A DNA stretch of 64,000 bases from Cryptomeria japonica (lineage: Eukaryota; Streptophyta; Pinopsida; Cupressales; Cupressaceae): NCBI RefSeq assembly GCF_030272615.1, contig NC_081406.1:237129922-237193921 (forward strand), in the 5' to 3' direction. The notes below the pieces were generated by a model. The model saw only the letters and a program-made list of their open reading frames with translations. It did no database searches and was not told the DNA's origin. Positions 10,590-22,896 of the stretch are shown here, piece after piece. The stretch's first letter is position 1; every line of letters starts with the position of its first letter. Position numbers and translations under genes: made by a program.

Positions 10590-11240
10590 GACTGTATAAC
10601 ATGCTGGCAATACCAGCATGGGAGTTGGAGGGTGGTTCATTTCTCTTTTGGGACCAACACATCAAAATGGTTGGGTTTATACAGTCTACAATATTGTGCT
10701 TTCCTATTTCTCTAGAAACAAAACACATGTTTAGCATTTATTGCAAACCATACAATACATCATTGTAATGACAACGTTCGGATACTTTATGATAATGTAC
10801 ATCATGTTGTCATTAGCAGCATGGGGATTGGTGGGTGGTTTACTTCATATTTGGGAACAAATTATTAAATTGGTTGGGTTATGTACTACGCAATAACAAC
10901 TATGTAAAATCATAATACCAATACATACATCATCCTACCATTGGTAGCATGGGGGTTGGTGGGTTGTTTTCTTCATTTCTGGGAACATCAAATTACATTG
11001 GTTGGGTTTTGTACAGTTACATTTTTTATAATAAACATTTCACTTATTTACTGCTCTACTTCAACTCTCACTTCACTGTGTTTCGCAACTCACACTAAGA
11101 ATTCACGCACCACAGTATTACATTGTTTGGGTTCTCTACACTTACTTTTTTTCATATAATAAACATTTCAATTCTTTACTCCTCTCTGTTCACTGTGTTT
11201 CGCAACTCACCAATAATTCATACACCACAATACAAAATAC
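10590..11240 (+). repeat. Imperfect repeats in the Helitron tail
   Basis: Three related units contain AGCATGGGGGTTGGTGGG-like sequence, then TTCATTTCTGGGAAC, then ATTGGTTGGGTT and GTAC. They are centred near 10650, 10850 and 10980. The flank of the third unit (AATAAACATTTCA ... TTCGCAACTCAC) is repeated once more at 11160-11235. Together they look like a diverged tandem array 3' of the helicase. Confidence 0.65.
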
Positions 11241-14200
11241 AATAGATACACATCACCTATTGGCATCTTGTTGCAGGCACTTCCCCCGCAACTGCTAGTT
11301 CTACCACATTTCAAGGATGTTATGAGATTCAATGCTTTATAAGGCCCCTATTAAGAATATAAACAGTTAATTTAGCCCATAAGAATTTAGGTGCATTAGC
11401 AAAATGTGTCATAGACTTACCTATTTCCATGATAATTTGAATTTTCCTTCAATTGCCATTTTTGTTGAGGGCAAGAGAGTTCAAAGATCCCTTTGAATCC
11501 CACATATCACAAAATTCTCCGAAGCTTTGTTTTCGTATTCTTCTCCATTATCTATCCTTAAATCCTTTAACTTTAGGTTAAATTAATTTTCTACTAGGAC
11601 TTTCAATTCGTTGAATTTAAAAGATCTTCATTTTTATTTTTAAGATAATATGTAGCGTTGTTATGGCCATGGGGTCAAATTAAGGATCATCTAACCATGA
11701 AGCTAAATATTCAAATAAAACACACTAGAACTTAATAAATAATAGATTAGTACTTTATTGATTCACAGCCTTGAAATACATTGTAATTTGTCATAATGGG
11801 CTTACTACATTAGGCCTCAAACCTTCAAAAATATGGGTATAATTACATGTGAGCTACAAAATTTTCAAAATGATATAACAAAGATTTTATATATGTATTG
11901 AACTTTCACAATCTTCTAGAGCTAAATCAAAACTAACTACTTTCAAATAGTAAAGAGTGATGTTTATATAGTGACCATTAACCTTTAGAATGAGCAGTGT
12001 AGGCTATAAGGTGGTTTATAGATGGATAGAAAATGGAATGTGAAATCGAGTAACGTGAATAAGAAAACCTTATTGAATGAATGTGATGAAGGATATGCAT
12101 TGGATCTTGATGTAGTTCATCCCATAAACCTCCTTTGAACCAATGAGCTTGGAAATATAACCAATTATCACCATTAATCTCATATAGTCATTGAAAATTC
12201 GAAATAATTGGCCTAGATGAGATTTTAAGATGTCTATAAATGAGTCTAGAACTAAAATATGTCTTTGCGGTGAAAATATTGTAATTGGAATATTATTGTA
12301 AACTCAAAAGCAAACAAAAAAATGTGAATGTTTTTTATTGATGCAAGATTGTGCTTATAAACAAACAAATGTGAAGTCAAACTATTTGAAAAAGATTGGG
12401 CCTTCTATCACAAATAATACCTACAAAATTGAACATAGAATTGGCAGTCCATTGTTTCCAAGGCAAGCTAACAATTTGTACATCATAAGGAGGCTTGTAA
12501 TACCTGCAAAACTACATAGAATTGGTAATCCATTGTTTCTGAGGCAAGCTAACAATTTGTACATCATAAGGAGACTTAGAGAGCCACCTCTAGTAACTTG
12601 TATATTATTCATGGAGAGAAAGCCATAAGAAAACCTTCTTTTTTTGGCTACATATGAAGAGACCAAAGTGTGTCCCCCTAAATGGATTAAATAGGATAAG
12701 GAGGAAGTGAATGATAAGTTTAACACATCTAGCAAAGATCACTCAAAAGATTTACATCATTTTCAATGCATTTAGTCCACCCAACATGCAAATCAACTTG
12801 CAAATTCATAGCTTGTAAGTATTAAAATTGGTATTAACTCACCATTGTCAAGTCTAAAAGACAGATTTCATGTTCCACTCCCAGTTGGACATAGTATTTA
12901 ACCAAAGAACCTGAATTGCTCATTTTTCCTATTTAAGGGGAGCAAGTCCCAATATAGAATTCAAAGCTCTCTCTTTGTTCCAATTATCATTCTAAAACTT
13001 ATTTGTGTTCCAATAGTTTATTTACATATCAAGCATTTTCTATATTAAAACCTAAATAATATTCTCCCTATCTATAAACTATATGAATTTGTGACAAATA
13101 ATAGCGCCATAGTGAATTAGGTTGCATATGTAATTCCCATGCAAGCTTTACTCCAATGATAAAAACATTTTTTTCAAATTGATCAAATGAAAATTTTGTC
13201 CTCAAATCTTAGTTAATAATTCTTTGAATGCACATTTCATCTATTGTTTTTTGAATGCACATTTCATCTATTATTTTTAGAGAAGCGGGATAAAGAGAGA
13301 TGTGAGGGGATTGCTTGCAATAGAAGCATTTCCCCATTTAATAAGGCTATACCACCAAATAATTGAATGGAATTTAAGCTTAGTTACACAACTTGTACCT
13401 TGACTCCTAATATTTATCTCCAATAACAAAAAGACATCCCTATTTTGGAGATGTATGGGGGTATTTCGAAACATCAAGGGACTTCATGAAGTTTTTTTTA
13501 CATATCTGCATCTATTGGAAGCATCCCTTCAAAATTGGAAAATTTCAAGAAAAAGTTTCTTGGATATATCTTGTAACTTACATTGTTTTTCTTAAGTGTT
13601 TGCATCTTGTTGATTCAATATAGATCTAAAGAAATACACTAATAGACTTAGAATTTTCCAATTTTTCTATCAAAATGTAGAGTTTTGTGGTAAAAAAAAG
13701 TTCAATTGAAAACCCAAAAAGACACTACTACAAAGAGAATAATTATAAGACTAAAATATCTATGTTAAGTTTTGATAAAAAAAATAGTGTCATCTTTAAG
13801 GGCCTGAAACCATGTTTTAAAAATAATGGCATTCCCATCCCAATCCCCACCTACCAAGTGATTATGGGGTAAAAGCACAAAATTGTGTCACGTTTCGGGC
13901 CAACTTATCAACACATGTGAATTTAAGTAATTCTAACTAAAAATTAATTTAAGTCAAACATATGGTCTATATAGATTCATTATAGCTAAGTTATATATGG
14001 GCCACAACTTTTCCAATTGGAAATGTCTATTAAATGTATATTTTATACCACTTTGCGTCTAATTACCAAAAAAAAAAAATTAAAACTCGATGTTTCAACA
14101 ACTCCTACTCTTATAAATAATTTTTTTTTTGAAATGTAAAAATACCATTTTATAGATCTATAAATGAATTTTCTAAAATATATATCTTTTAATATTTTAA

Positions 14201-14451
14201 TTAGTTTTTATATTTAATATTTTATTTTTATTGAAAGTAGGTGATCAACACTAAAATATAAAGTGGATTATCTTGTCAAGGAAAATACTAAAATTTATTC
14301 AAAAATTTTGAAAAAAAAAATATGATACAATAGAGAAAAGAATCTATGTCAAGATGATATAATTTTTTTTTAATTTGGATAAATAATAAAGAAAAAAGGT
14401 GGCGACAATTGGAAAGAGTTATATATCAGCACACGCAACTTTTCAAATTTA
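11241..14451. other. AT-rich intergenic DNA, no gene seen
   Basis: About 3.2 kb of AT-rich sequence. Apart from the 81-bp duplication at 12434 and a 27-bp duplication near 13227-13280 I see no coding region, tRNA or recognisable element. Confidence 0.5.
12434..12580. repeat. 81-bp tandem duplication
   Basis: Two copies starting CATAGAATTGG at 12434 and 12515, sharing CAAGCTAACAATTTGTAC and differing at a few positions. Both lie in short open frames on each strand, but no family is recognisable. Confidence 0.8.
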
Positions 14452-14989
14452 TTGAAAAATATACATTTTTGTATTAAAGATAGTTCACAAAAGGATTCAC
14501 ATCATTATAACTTGTTCACCTAAACCAAACTATGGTAAGCTCATAAAAAAGTGTCTACGGAGTTAACCACCAACCAGATATCATCGGCTGAGTATGAACC
14601 ATATTATAATTACAAAATAGCCAGATCGGGAGAGTTTTGAGAGATAGATACTATAAACTATATGCTAAATCAAACTGCATCCCATGAGCCAACGATATTG
14701 TTGCTCACTTCAGCTCTCTCAGTCTCATATCTCCCGGGCAGGGGGTCTATCTCATGAACAACATAATGATCCCACTTTGGTTCATCTGTGTGCTTAGGTT
14801 CTTTATTTACTGCATCCACCTCCTCTTTGGCAATGTTTTTATCTTTCATAAACTGTTCAACTGCTTTCAATTCTTCCTGATCGAGCATATCTTTGTAAGC
14901 ATCGAAGAAATGAACAGATTTGATATCTGCCTTGTATATCAGCAGCATTCCTTCTCGTACCAAAATTATGAATATACTCTTTGGGATCT

Positions 14990-17878
14990 CCAACACTGCA
15001 GAAACATGTAACGTGATGTATAAGAAGGTGAGTTTAAGATTAAACTCAATAAGAACCCTTCTTGATCCACGAAAGACATCCTCCTTCTGTTTGGACTATA
15101 AAACCTCACAGCATAAAACAAACCAAAATGTATCAAGTTGATCATCAAAACAATCAATAAAGCCAACAAGGACTTCACACCAAGAGAGGCCAAGTCTGGA
15201 ATTCCATCTAACGGGGGAACCCAGAAACAAAGACCACAATAAAGATGCAAAAGGACATTCAAAAAAAATGTGGGACATAGATTCAGGAGTAGAGAAAACA
15301 GAGCACACAAGGGGAGAAAGACCCAAAGAAGATAGAGCATCCCCAACAGCCACTCTCTTAAGTAAAATTTGCCACACAAGACACTTCTTTTTGGGTTCAC
15401 CAAGACCTTTCCAAAGGCAATTAAGAACAAAGGACCATTTAGACTCTAACCAACCAAAACACCAAGACTCATTCATCCATTGTAGTATTTTGGAACCTCC
15501 TTTGAGCATCAAATAAATCTGCTTAGCATTAATATCATGAAAAGAAGTGTCATTAACCCACTTCAACTGATCAATAAACTGCTCAGAGGTCATAACCTTT
15601 CCTAGAAAGGACATGCCAGTCGCTTTACATATCAAAGTATATGTCTTCTTGTGAGAAGGGGGGATGTTATATTTAGAACAGAGTTCCTCCCACGATCCAA
15701 GGCGGCCACATATAAGGAGATCACCAATTGAAGAGATGCTCAGTGAATGCCAAATTCTAGCAGAACAACATTGTGTAAGAGCAAGTGGTTTCTGATTGAG
15801 GACAACCCCCAACCATAAGGATCTGTCAATAACTGCAGAGGTTGGAGAGTGCCCAATTGCATGCTGACCAAATAGAAATTCCCTCACATGTGACCTAGCT
15901 TTCCATAATGAGGAAAAAATAATAGAACGAGATGTTTAAATATCAAAACCGCCCAACAACATGTCAGAGAACCCCAAATTAGACCAATTCCTTGCCTTCT
16001 TGGGTTTAGACAGAAAAATGTTATTCCTGATCAATACCTTCCAAGGCTCATTTCCATGGATGGATTTAAAAATCCATTTGGTAGAAAGAGCAATACCATG
16101 AGTCTTGAGGTCTCGAAGACCCAATCCACCACGCTCCTTAAGAGTGCAACACCAGTCCCAAGACGCATTATGCCTTTTCTTATTCCCTTGACCATCTAAC
16201 CATAAAAAATCTCTGAATATCCTTTCCAATTTATTAACCTGGTAATTACAGAATAACCATGTGGAAGCATAGTATATTGCATGAGAAGATAGAACTTTTT
16301 GCACAACCTACACTCTCCCAGCTAAGGAAAGGAGATGAGTCTGCCATCTATGATGCTTCTTTTCAACCTTAGCAAAGATCCATTCCCACATATCTTTCAG
16401 AGATGGACTAATAGAAAAGGGGATCCCAAGGTATCTAACCACTTTAGATGGCCCAGCCCAACCCCACCCTTTCTCAACAAGCCATGATGGAGGATTCTCA
16501 GACCAACCAATCACAGTAGATTTCTGAGGAGCCACCTTAGCACCAGATGCTAAGAGAAAAAATTCTGATCTTTCCAAGACATAGTCAAAATTTGCCTCAC
16601 TCAGCTCAGGAAATAAGGCAGTGTCATCAGCAAACTGAGCATTGAGCAAGGAACTATTATCGGGCAGCCTGATTCTTTTAACCTCTCTTTTGTTTTTGTC
16701 TAATGATATTGAAGAAGTAACTGGACTGTCGATCACCTTCCTTCAGCCATTTAACTCTGGCTCTGATGCTCTACCCCTTAAATCTAGTATGCATAATTTT
16801 GCTCAATTCCATTTTTGTTTTAATCAATTCCCCATCTAAGAGGACATCATGACCTCTGAGTTGAATACACTCTTCCACAATATTCACTTTGCTCTGTAGT
16901 GCCTCTTCCAATTTATACATGTCTTTCGCATTCTTTTCTCCGACAAATTGGAACATTTTCCTCCATAGATTAACAAGGACATCCCATTTCTCAATAGGCT
17001 GCAAACCACTATTGCAGAATTTAGACAGACATGTAGCCATTTTAATAGCCCCAATAGTGTCCTTGTCTTTGAGAAAAGAAGTATTGAGTTTGAACACATT
17101 CTTCTTTCTATGACTTGTATTATCCTAACATCCACCAATCTCAATAGCTACAGAAATGGGAGAGTGATCAGACATAGTGTCGGGAGTAACAATGGCAAGG
17201 TTATTATTCTTGTCACAAAAAAAGAAAAAAACTAAAGCTTCCACATATATTCTATCCAATCTACAGTATATGCGATGTTTAGAGGCCTGATTGTCACACC
17301 AGGTAAACCAAATCCCTTTGGATTCTTCTTTTTTCCTTTCTAGGGGATCAGTCGAGTCTCCTCTTACATTTAGCCCAGAAGTAATGCTCATTGCCTTTCC
17401 ACTCATGTTTCAGTCCACCAATCTTGTCCTCTTTATGTTCAATCATATTAAAATCACCGAAAAGGATCCATTGAGCACTAGGAAGGTATGTTGCCAACCA
17501 ATCCCACAATGTTGCCCGACCTCTGTAATCATTGGGGGCATAAATATTGCATATACCCACTCTAGCCCCCTGATATTTCAAAATGATCCAACACACCCTA
17601 TTACATGGTGAAACACCATTCCGAATAATCATGTCAGCGCATCTTGGGCCAACCAAAATTGCAGACCCTCATTTACCTTTCTCATGATCGGTGCAAAAAC
17701 TTCTAGCTTGACTCCAAATGAATTTAAATATATTGTGGGCATGGCAGCCGACAGTCTTGGCTTCTTGGAGACAAATAATATCCTTCTCCTTGAGTTTGTT
17801 GCACCAATCCCTAACAATCAGCTTTCTATCCTTCATCTCAAGCCCTCGAACATTCCAACTGGCAATGTTAATCATCAT
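14990..17878 (-). pseudogene. LINE ORF2 (endonuclease, RT, zf-RVT) with RT core deletion
   Basis: Begins MMINIASWNVRGLEMKDRK at 17878, an APE-type endonuclease start. WILFGDFNMIEHKEDK and TMSDHSPISVAIE complete that domain. A stop at about 17670 and a frameshift near 17350 break it. At about 16680 the pre-RT sequence RVKWLKEGDRQSSYFF is joined almost directly to NAQFADDTALFPEL, so most of the RT fingers and palm are missing. Downstream are GGLGLRDLKTHG and the zf-RVT region (GEPKKKCLVWQILLKR, SHIFFECPFASLLW). The copy cannot move itself. Confidence 0.85.
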
Positions 17879-19470
17879 TTAGGTGTACTTGGGGGGGGTT
17901 TCTGATTCTTATAAAGCCTATTGAAACATTCTGACATCTCACCATTCTTTTTTGAATTTGGCTTATCAAAACTATTTTGTGAGCGCGATGCTCTATCAGA
18001 AGTTTTCCTTTTTTTCTTTTTCACTTCCACAAAGGGTGGGGAGCCATCATCTTTTGGAGCCTCTTCCATAATATTTTCAACTACAACAATCTCCTTGTCA
18101 ATACTAACATCCATATTTGTAGGTTCTTCATTATAACTATGTTTCATTTGATTACAGACCATATTATTACAAGCCTGCTCAGCTCTTTCATTAATAGTGG
18201 CTAATGCCAGTTGTTGTGCATTATGTCTTCCCTGAGCAACTCTTCCATTGAGGGTTTCCTTAGATGCTTCATCTTGGTTCACACAAGAACCCCCGGTAGG
18301 AATCACATCAAAATCGTCATCAAATAGAGGATTGACAAGAGAAATTTTACAGTTACTAATAACATCCTCTCTCTCAAAGGAGTTCAAAACTTCCCCACTA
18401 ACCTTATCTTGCGGAATTTCATAGTCGGGCACTTTCTTAACATTCTGAGCAATGTTACTATTAAGGTGAGGTGGGTCGCAATTATATTCTTTATTCTATA
18501 CAACATTAAAAGATTCATTTTCATGTTTCTTTTTAAGTAAAGGGTATTCTCTTCGATTGTGACCGTTCCTCTTACAATGGAAGCAAGCATTCAAATTTCC
18601 CAAAACTTCAATGTCCCAGCAAAACACTTCTTCATCAAATTCTAGGGCAATTTTACCTGGAATATCAATTTCTAGGTTAAGTGCAATAAGAACCCTTGCA
18701 TTTAAGTGGGGGAGGGTAACCCTCGATTCTTCAATTTGAAGAATGTTTCCCAATGGTTTCAAAATCAGAGGCAGGAAGGACCAAAATTCTGCCAACACAT
18801 TATTAATTTCAAGCCAATTGGGAGTGGACCTTTCCACAACTTCCTCCATGTCCCCTTTGGGTGACCATGGGAAGGCACGAAATAAAGACTGCCCAACATT
18901 CCAAAAACTTTTTTTTAGGACTCTCTCTTGCAGGCCACGAGATTTAAAAACCACAATGAACAAACCTTTGTGCATTATTCTACAAAAATTTACATAAATT
19001 CCCAACTTTTTCCCCCAAACATTGTTAACCCATTCATCAAAAAAATTCCTCGAGGGTAAATAATTAGGGTCCATACAAGCAAGAAAGACCACAACATTCT
19101 TAAGCGTGTTTTGTTCATTTTTAATGGCCTTAATCATATCCTCATTCAGAGTAAGAGAAAGCACCTTCACAGATGAAGAAGGGTCCTTACCATTTTCTCC
19201 TCCTCTGGGATCTCCAAAGACAACGTGGCTTCCATTTCGTAGTCCATCTCCTACGATCCCCAGTAATCCTCCTGGTTCCATTACACCGAAGGCCATAAAT
19301 CCTCCATTAAAACCCGCAAACGAAGGGCACTCAACTTTATCTTCCTCTGCCGCGAGAACAGATTTGTATGAAGGTTTCTGTGAATCCCCACTACCAGACT
19401 TCGAATCACCTTTTGCACTTTGTTCTGTTTTCGACAATCCATCACCTTTCTCGGTATTGATTTCCTCCAT
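17875..19470 (-). pseudogene. LINE ORF1 (DUF4283-like RNA-binding, zinc knuckle), one nonsense codon
   Basis: The frame is open from ATG at 19470 to TGA at 17877-17875, about 532 codons, except for one TAG at 18498-18496. The N-terminal half has the plant L1 ORF1 pattern (KSFWNVGQSLFRAFPWSP, then LPHLNARVLIALNLEIDIPG), followed by a CCHC-like knuckle CFHCKRNGHNRREYP in which the last Cys is replaced. The C-terminal part has a basic KKKKRK stretch. The product would coat LINE RNA. The stop overlaps the ORF2 start as ATGA. Confidence 0.8.
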
Positions 19471-19649
19471 ACATATATGAATTAATGAGCCCTAGAAAAC
19501 CAAGACAAACAAAGCAGGACAAAACCCGCCACAGAGCAGAAGGTCGGCACGGAAGAAAATGCAGGGGTACGATGAGAGGGTGTTGTAACACCTTCTCAGA
19601 GCACCATGCCTCTCTGATGATCCTAGAACTTCTTGAAAAATATACATTT

Positions 19650-20158
19650 ATAAAAAAATAATAAAAAATATATCCATGCATTAAAGTTTCAAGTTATCAA
19701 TATACACAAAAAAATTGAAGAAAAAAAGTAAAATTTACTAAATAAAGTGTGGCAGCTTGTGTACCTTCAATTTCAACATTTTATCAACAACTAAATTATA
19801 GTGTTTACTTTATAAAAACTATATTCAAATAATTTTTTAAATTTTTGTTAAAATTACAAACATAAAATAGACAAAAGAATATAAATTTTATTAGTTTACA
19901 TCATTTCAAAATTCAAAACATTTATTTCATTTTCTATTGATTTAATTTAAAAAGTTGTATAACATTGACTATTTCTTTTATAAAAGTGTGACACACCTTT
20001 GTACTTTTACCCTATGGTTAAAATTTAATTATTTATGTCTTAATGATAATTACCAAATCTCAATAAAGTTTATCATTGCTTTCACTGACATCTATCAAAT
20101 TAAAGGGCTTAGAGGTTTAAACTTATATTCTCTTTGTAAAAAAGGATACTAGAGAAAG
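19650..20158. other. AT-rich spacer, nothing seen
   Basis: About 0.5 kb between two LINE copies. No coding, RNA or repeat structure beyond low complexity. Confidence 0.5.
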
Positions 20159-22500
20159 AGGGGCCCTAGAGGCTTCGACCAGGAATTCAATCTCTTAATT
20201 CCTTCAAGACTCCTAGATATTGCTAATAAGGTTGTCGAAGTCAAAATGTACTCTAATGAGCTAATTGACAATGTTCCCCATTAAGTTGTAGACCAAGAAA
20301 ATTATGTGGTCATTCCAACAATGAATAGTAGTTTGGCTAGCAATACTTACCCCTAATGGAACCCCTTGATACCCTTTGAATGAATTCGTAAAATTTAAAA
20401 AGATGGTAACAAAAGAGGTTTGGATGGTTTAAGTGATCCACAACCCCTTTCAAGCTCTTATTGGGTTCTCCATCCTTCCACTTTGACCCAAAATACTAGT
20501 GACCTGTGTTTTGAAAAAATTGGGGTTCCTATAGTGAGAGAAATCACTCTTTTGTTAAAAGACAAAAAGTAACCTTTCATCAAGGTGTCCCTTGTCCCAT
20601 AGGCAATGAGAATTTGTAGCCGTGAAAAATGGTGTTGACAAGCAACCTAGTTGGGGTCTAGGACATCACCAAGGGGATTAGTAAGGGGAAGAAATCCAAA
20701 CCCTTCCCACTTCCAGCCAATATTGAAAATCAATGTAAAGTGAAGAACCATCCTCCTCCCTTAAGTAACCCTCTTGCCTCCATTTTTTAATGGACGCCTA
20801 AAGGTGGAATATGAGAGGGCTAGAAGTCGATGACAAAAGGTTTGTTTGAATTTTCTCTATGTCAAGCACAATTTGAATGTATTGCTCCTAGAAGTTAAAT
20901 CTATCAAGTTTTGATTGGAGTGTGTGCAAATACATTTGGCCTAGTGCAAGGTTTTTCCCTACCAATCATTACCAAGGTAGGGGTGGCTCTTCTATTTTTG
21001 TCCACCTTAGTGTGCCAACTCAATTCAAAATTCAACTTTTTCTCCTTGTAACAAGGCTATTTGGATCATTTTATCTGTTGATGGGAAAGAATTTGGTATT
21101 TTATTCCATCTATGTAATAAATGATTACAAAGATCAATCTAGTCTTTGGAATTGGATGGCTGTTAATTTACTTGATATCTATTGAGTCTTCGGAGGTGAT
21201 TTAGTTATGATTTAGCATAAAGAGGAAAGACTAGGAGAATGTAACTTTCACTCTTTTGGTCCATTTAAGAAAAAAAATGTTGTGGAGACCCTGTGGTAAT
21301 AAATAGGATTTGTTAAGGTGTATGGTTTACTTGGAGCAATTTCCATAAAGGGCCCAAGGGGGTCCTTTCTCAGGTTGAAAGATTTTACATGGATAGAAGT
21401 TTCTTGGATGGTTCCCATGTTGTTCAAGTCTTTTTATTCTCCATATCTGATCATCGTCCCATTGAAGTAGAATTTTCCCTCTTCTGTAACCAAATCCCAC
21501 CAGAACTTTAAAGGGATCTTTAAGGTGAGTCACTAACCTAAATATTCACTCCTGTAGTAAAGCATCTGTAGAATATGGAAATTATTTGTTACCATGAATG
21601 GGTCTGATTCGAGAATCGGCAATTGGTAGTGTTGTTGATGCTACTCCAAAAAATTCTGAGGCTTATGGCAAAAACAAAGCAAGGATTAAAGTTTTTATAA
21701 ATGGAAATGTTCAAGAGAACCATAATAACAAGGAAAACAATGCAGCATTTTCCTCATGACGAACATTTGCAAAAATGGATAATGCAAGCTAAGCATCAAT
21801 TGAGGTGTGATTTGAACTATAAAGGTGTCGGAGCTAGGCTCGGATCACAACTCATTTGACTTCGGCCTGGAGATAAGGGCACAAGCTAATTTTTCAATTT
21901 TTTGAAATTTTAGCATGCTAGATTAAAAAAAAATGGAGCTATCGAGGTTGATGGGACTTTGTGAAGGAAGACGTTCAAATGAAATCTGCCTTACAGAACT
22001 ATAACAAGCTATTTTCTTCCAAAAAGCTAGAGAGGGATGGTAGGAAGACTAGGGACGTTTTTTTTCAAATAGTCGCTTGCAAGTTGGATCAGAACCTTTC
22101 CAGTCTTCTTGACAATAATATCTCTATTGATGAGATTGGCAAGGTTATTAATTCCCTCAGTAACAAAAAAAGCTCCATGGTTTGATGGTTTACTGCTGAA
22201 ATCAAATAAAAGAAACCATGATTTGATTCATCCTAACCTCTTGAGTGTTTACAATGAAGCAATTTCTGCTGTCGCCCTCGGTAATAACATAAACAAGGGG
22301 CTGATTAAGCTGCTCCCCAAAGGAGGAGACGTCACCCAGATTAAGAACTGGAGACCAATTACATTGTGGAAAGTCTCCTATAAGATCTTTACTAACATTC
22401 TGGCACTAAGGATCAAAAAGATTCTGCCTACTATTGTGCACACGTCTCAAACTGTGTTTGTGAAAGTGAAACCGATTTTACAAGTCCCAGTTACTAGCGA
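20159..22500 (+). pseudogene. 5' fragment of a second LINE (endonuclease and start of RT)
   Basis: Plus-strand pieces in shifting frames. The endonuclease region spans about 20800-21520, with a SDHRPIEVEF motif at about 21440-21470. A pre-RT region follows near 21960-22185, and an RT start at 22280-22470 (NKGLIKLLPKGG, IKNWRPITLWKVSYKI). Sequence homology stops inside the RT N-terminus. Many stops. Neither end is marked by a clear target duplication, so this is an old truncated copy. Confidence 0.75.
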
Positions 22501-22896
22501 GGAAGGAATGCAGTAGTCTAAAGATTATAAGCAAAATATTGAAATAAAAAATTATCATGAATTTCCTCTATAATGTAATGTGAAACATTTCTTTTATTTA
22601 ACCAAGTGAAGATCCCTAACGAAAAGTTTAAATCGACCAGATTAAAGATAGAAATGAAATGATGTAAACAAATAGCAAAATATGCATTAATAGTTGTCCT
22701 CCCTTTTTTCTGTATCACTAGCCCCAAGAATAGAATTGCCTTGAAACTAACAGAACTCAAACTAATAGAAGAAATTAATACTTTCATAGCTCTTTTCATA
22801 TCTGGCAGGAGGAATATAAGAGTAGAAAATTTAGTATAAAATTTCTACATACTCGGGTCCCAGAAAAACAAAACACCCCCTGATTTACAAAACTGA

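Larger units (their letters stand above)
14469..19632 (-). mobile_element. L1-type LINE with 17-bp target-site duplication
   Basis: ORF1 and ORF2 lie on the minus strand. The element is bounded by a perfect 17-bp direct repeat, TTGAAAAATATACATTT, at 14452-14468 and 19633-19649, which is typical of target-primed reverse transcription. Total 5.16 kb. The 5' end is present: about 160 bp of 5' UTR lie upstream of the ORF1 ATG. The RT core is deleted, and no obvious poly(A) tail remains at the 3' end. Confidence 0.9.
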
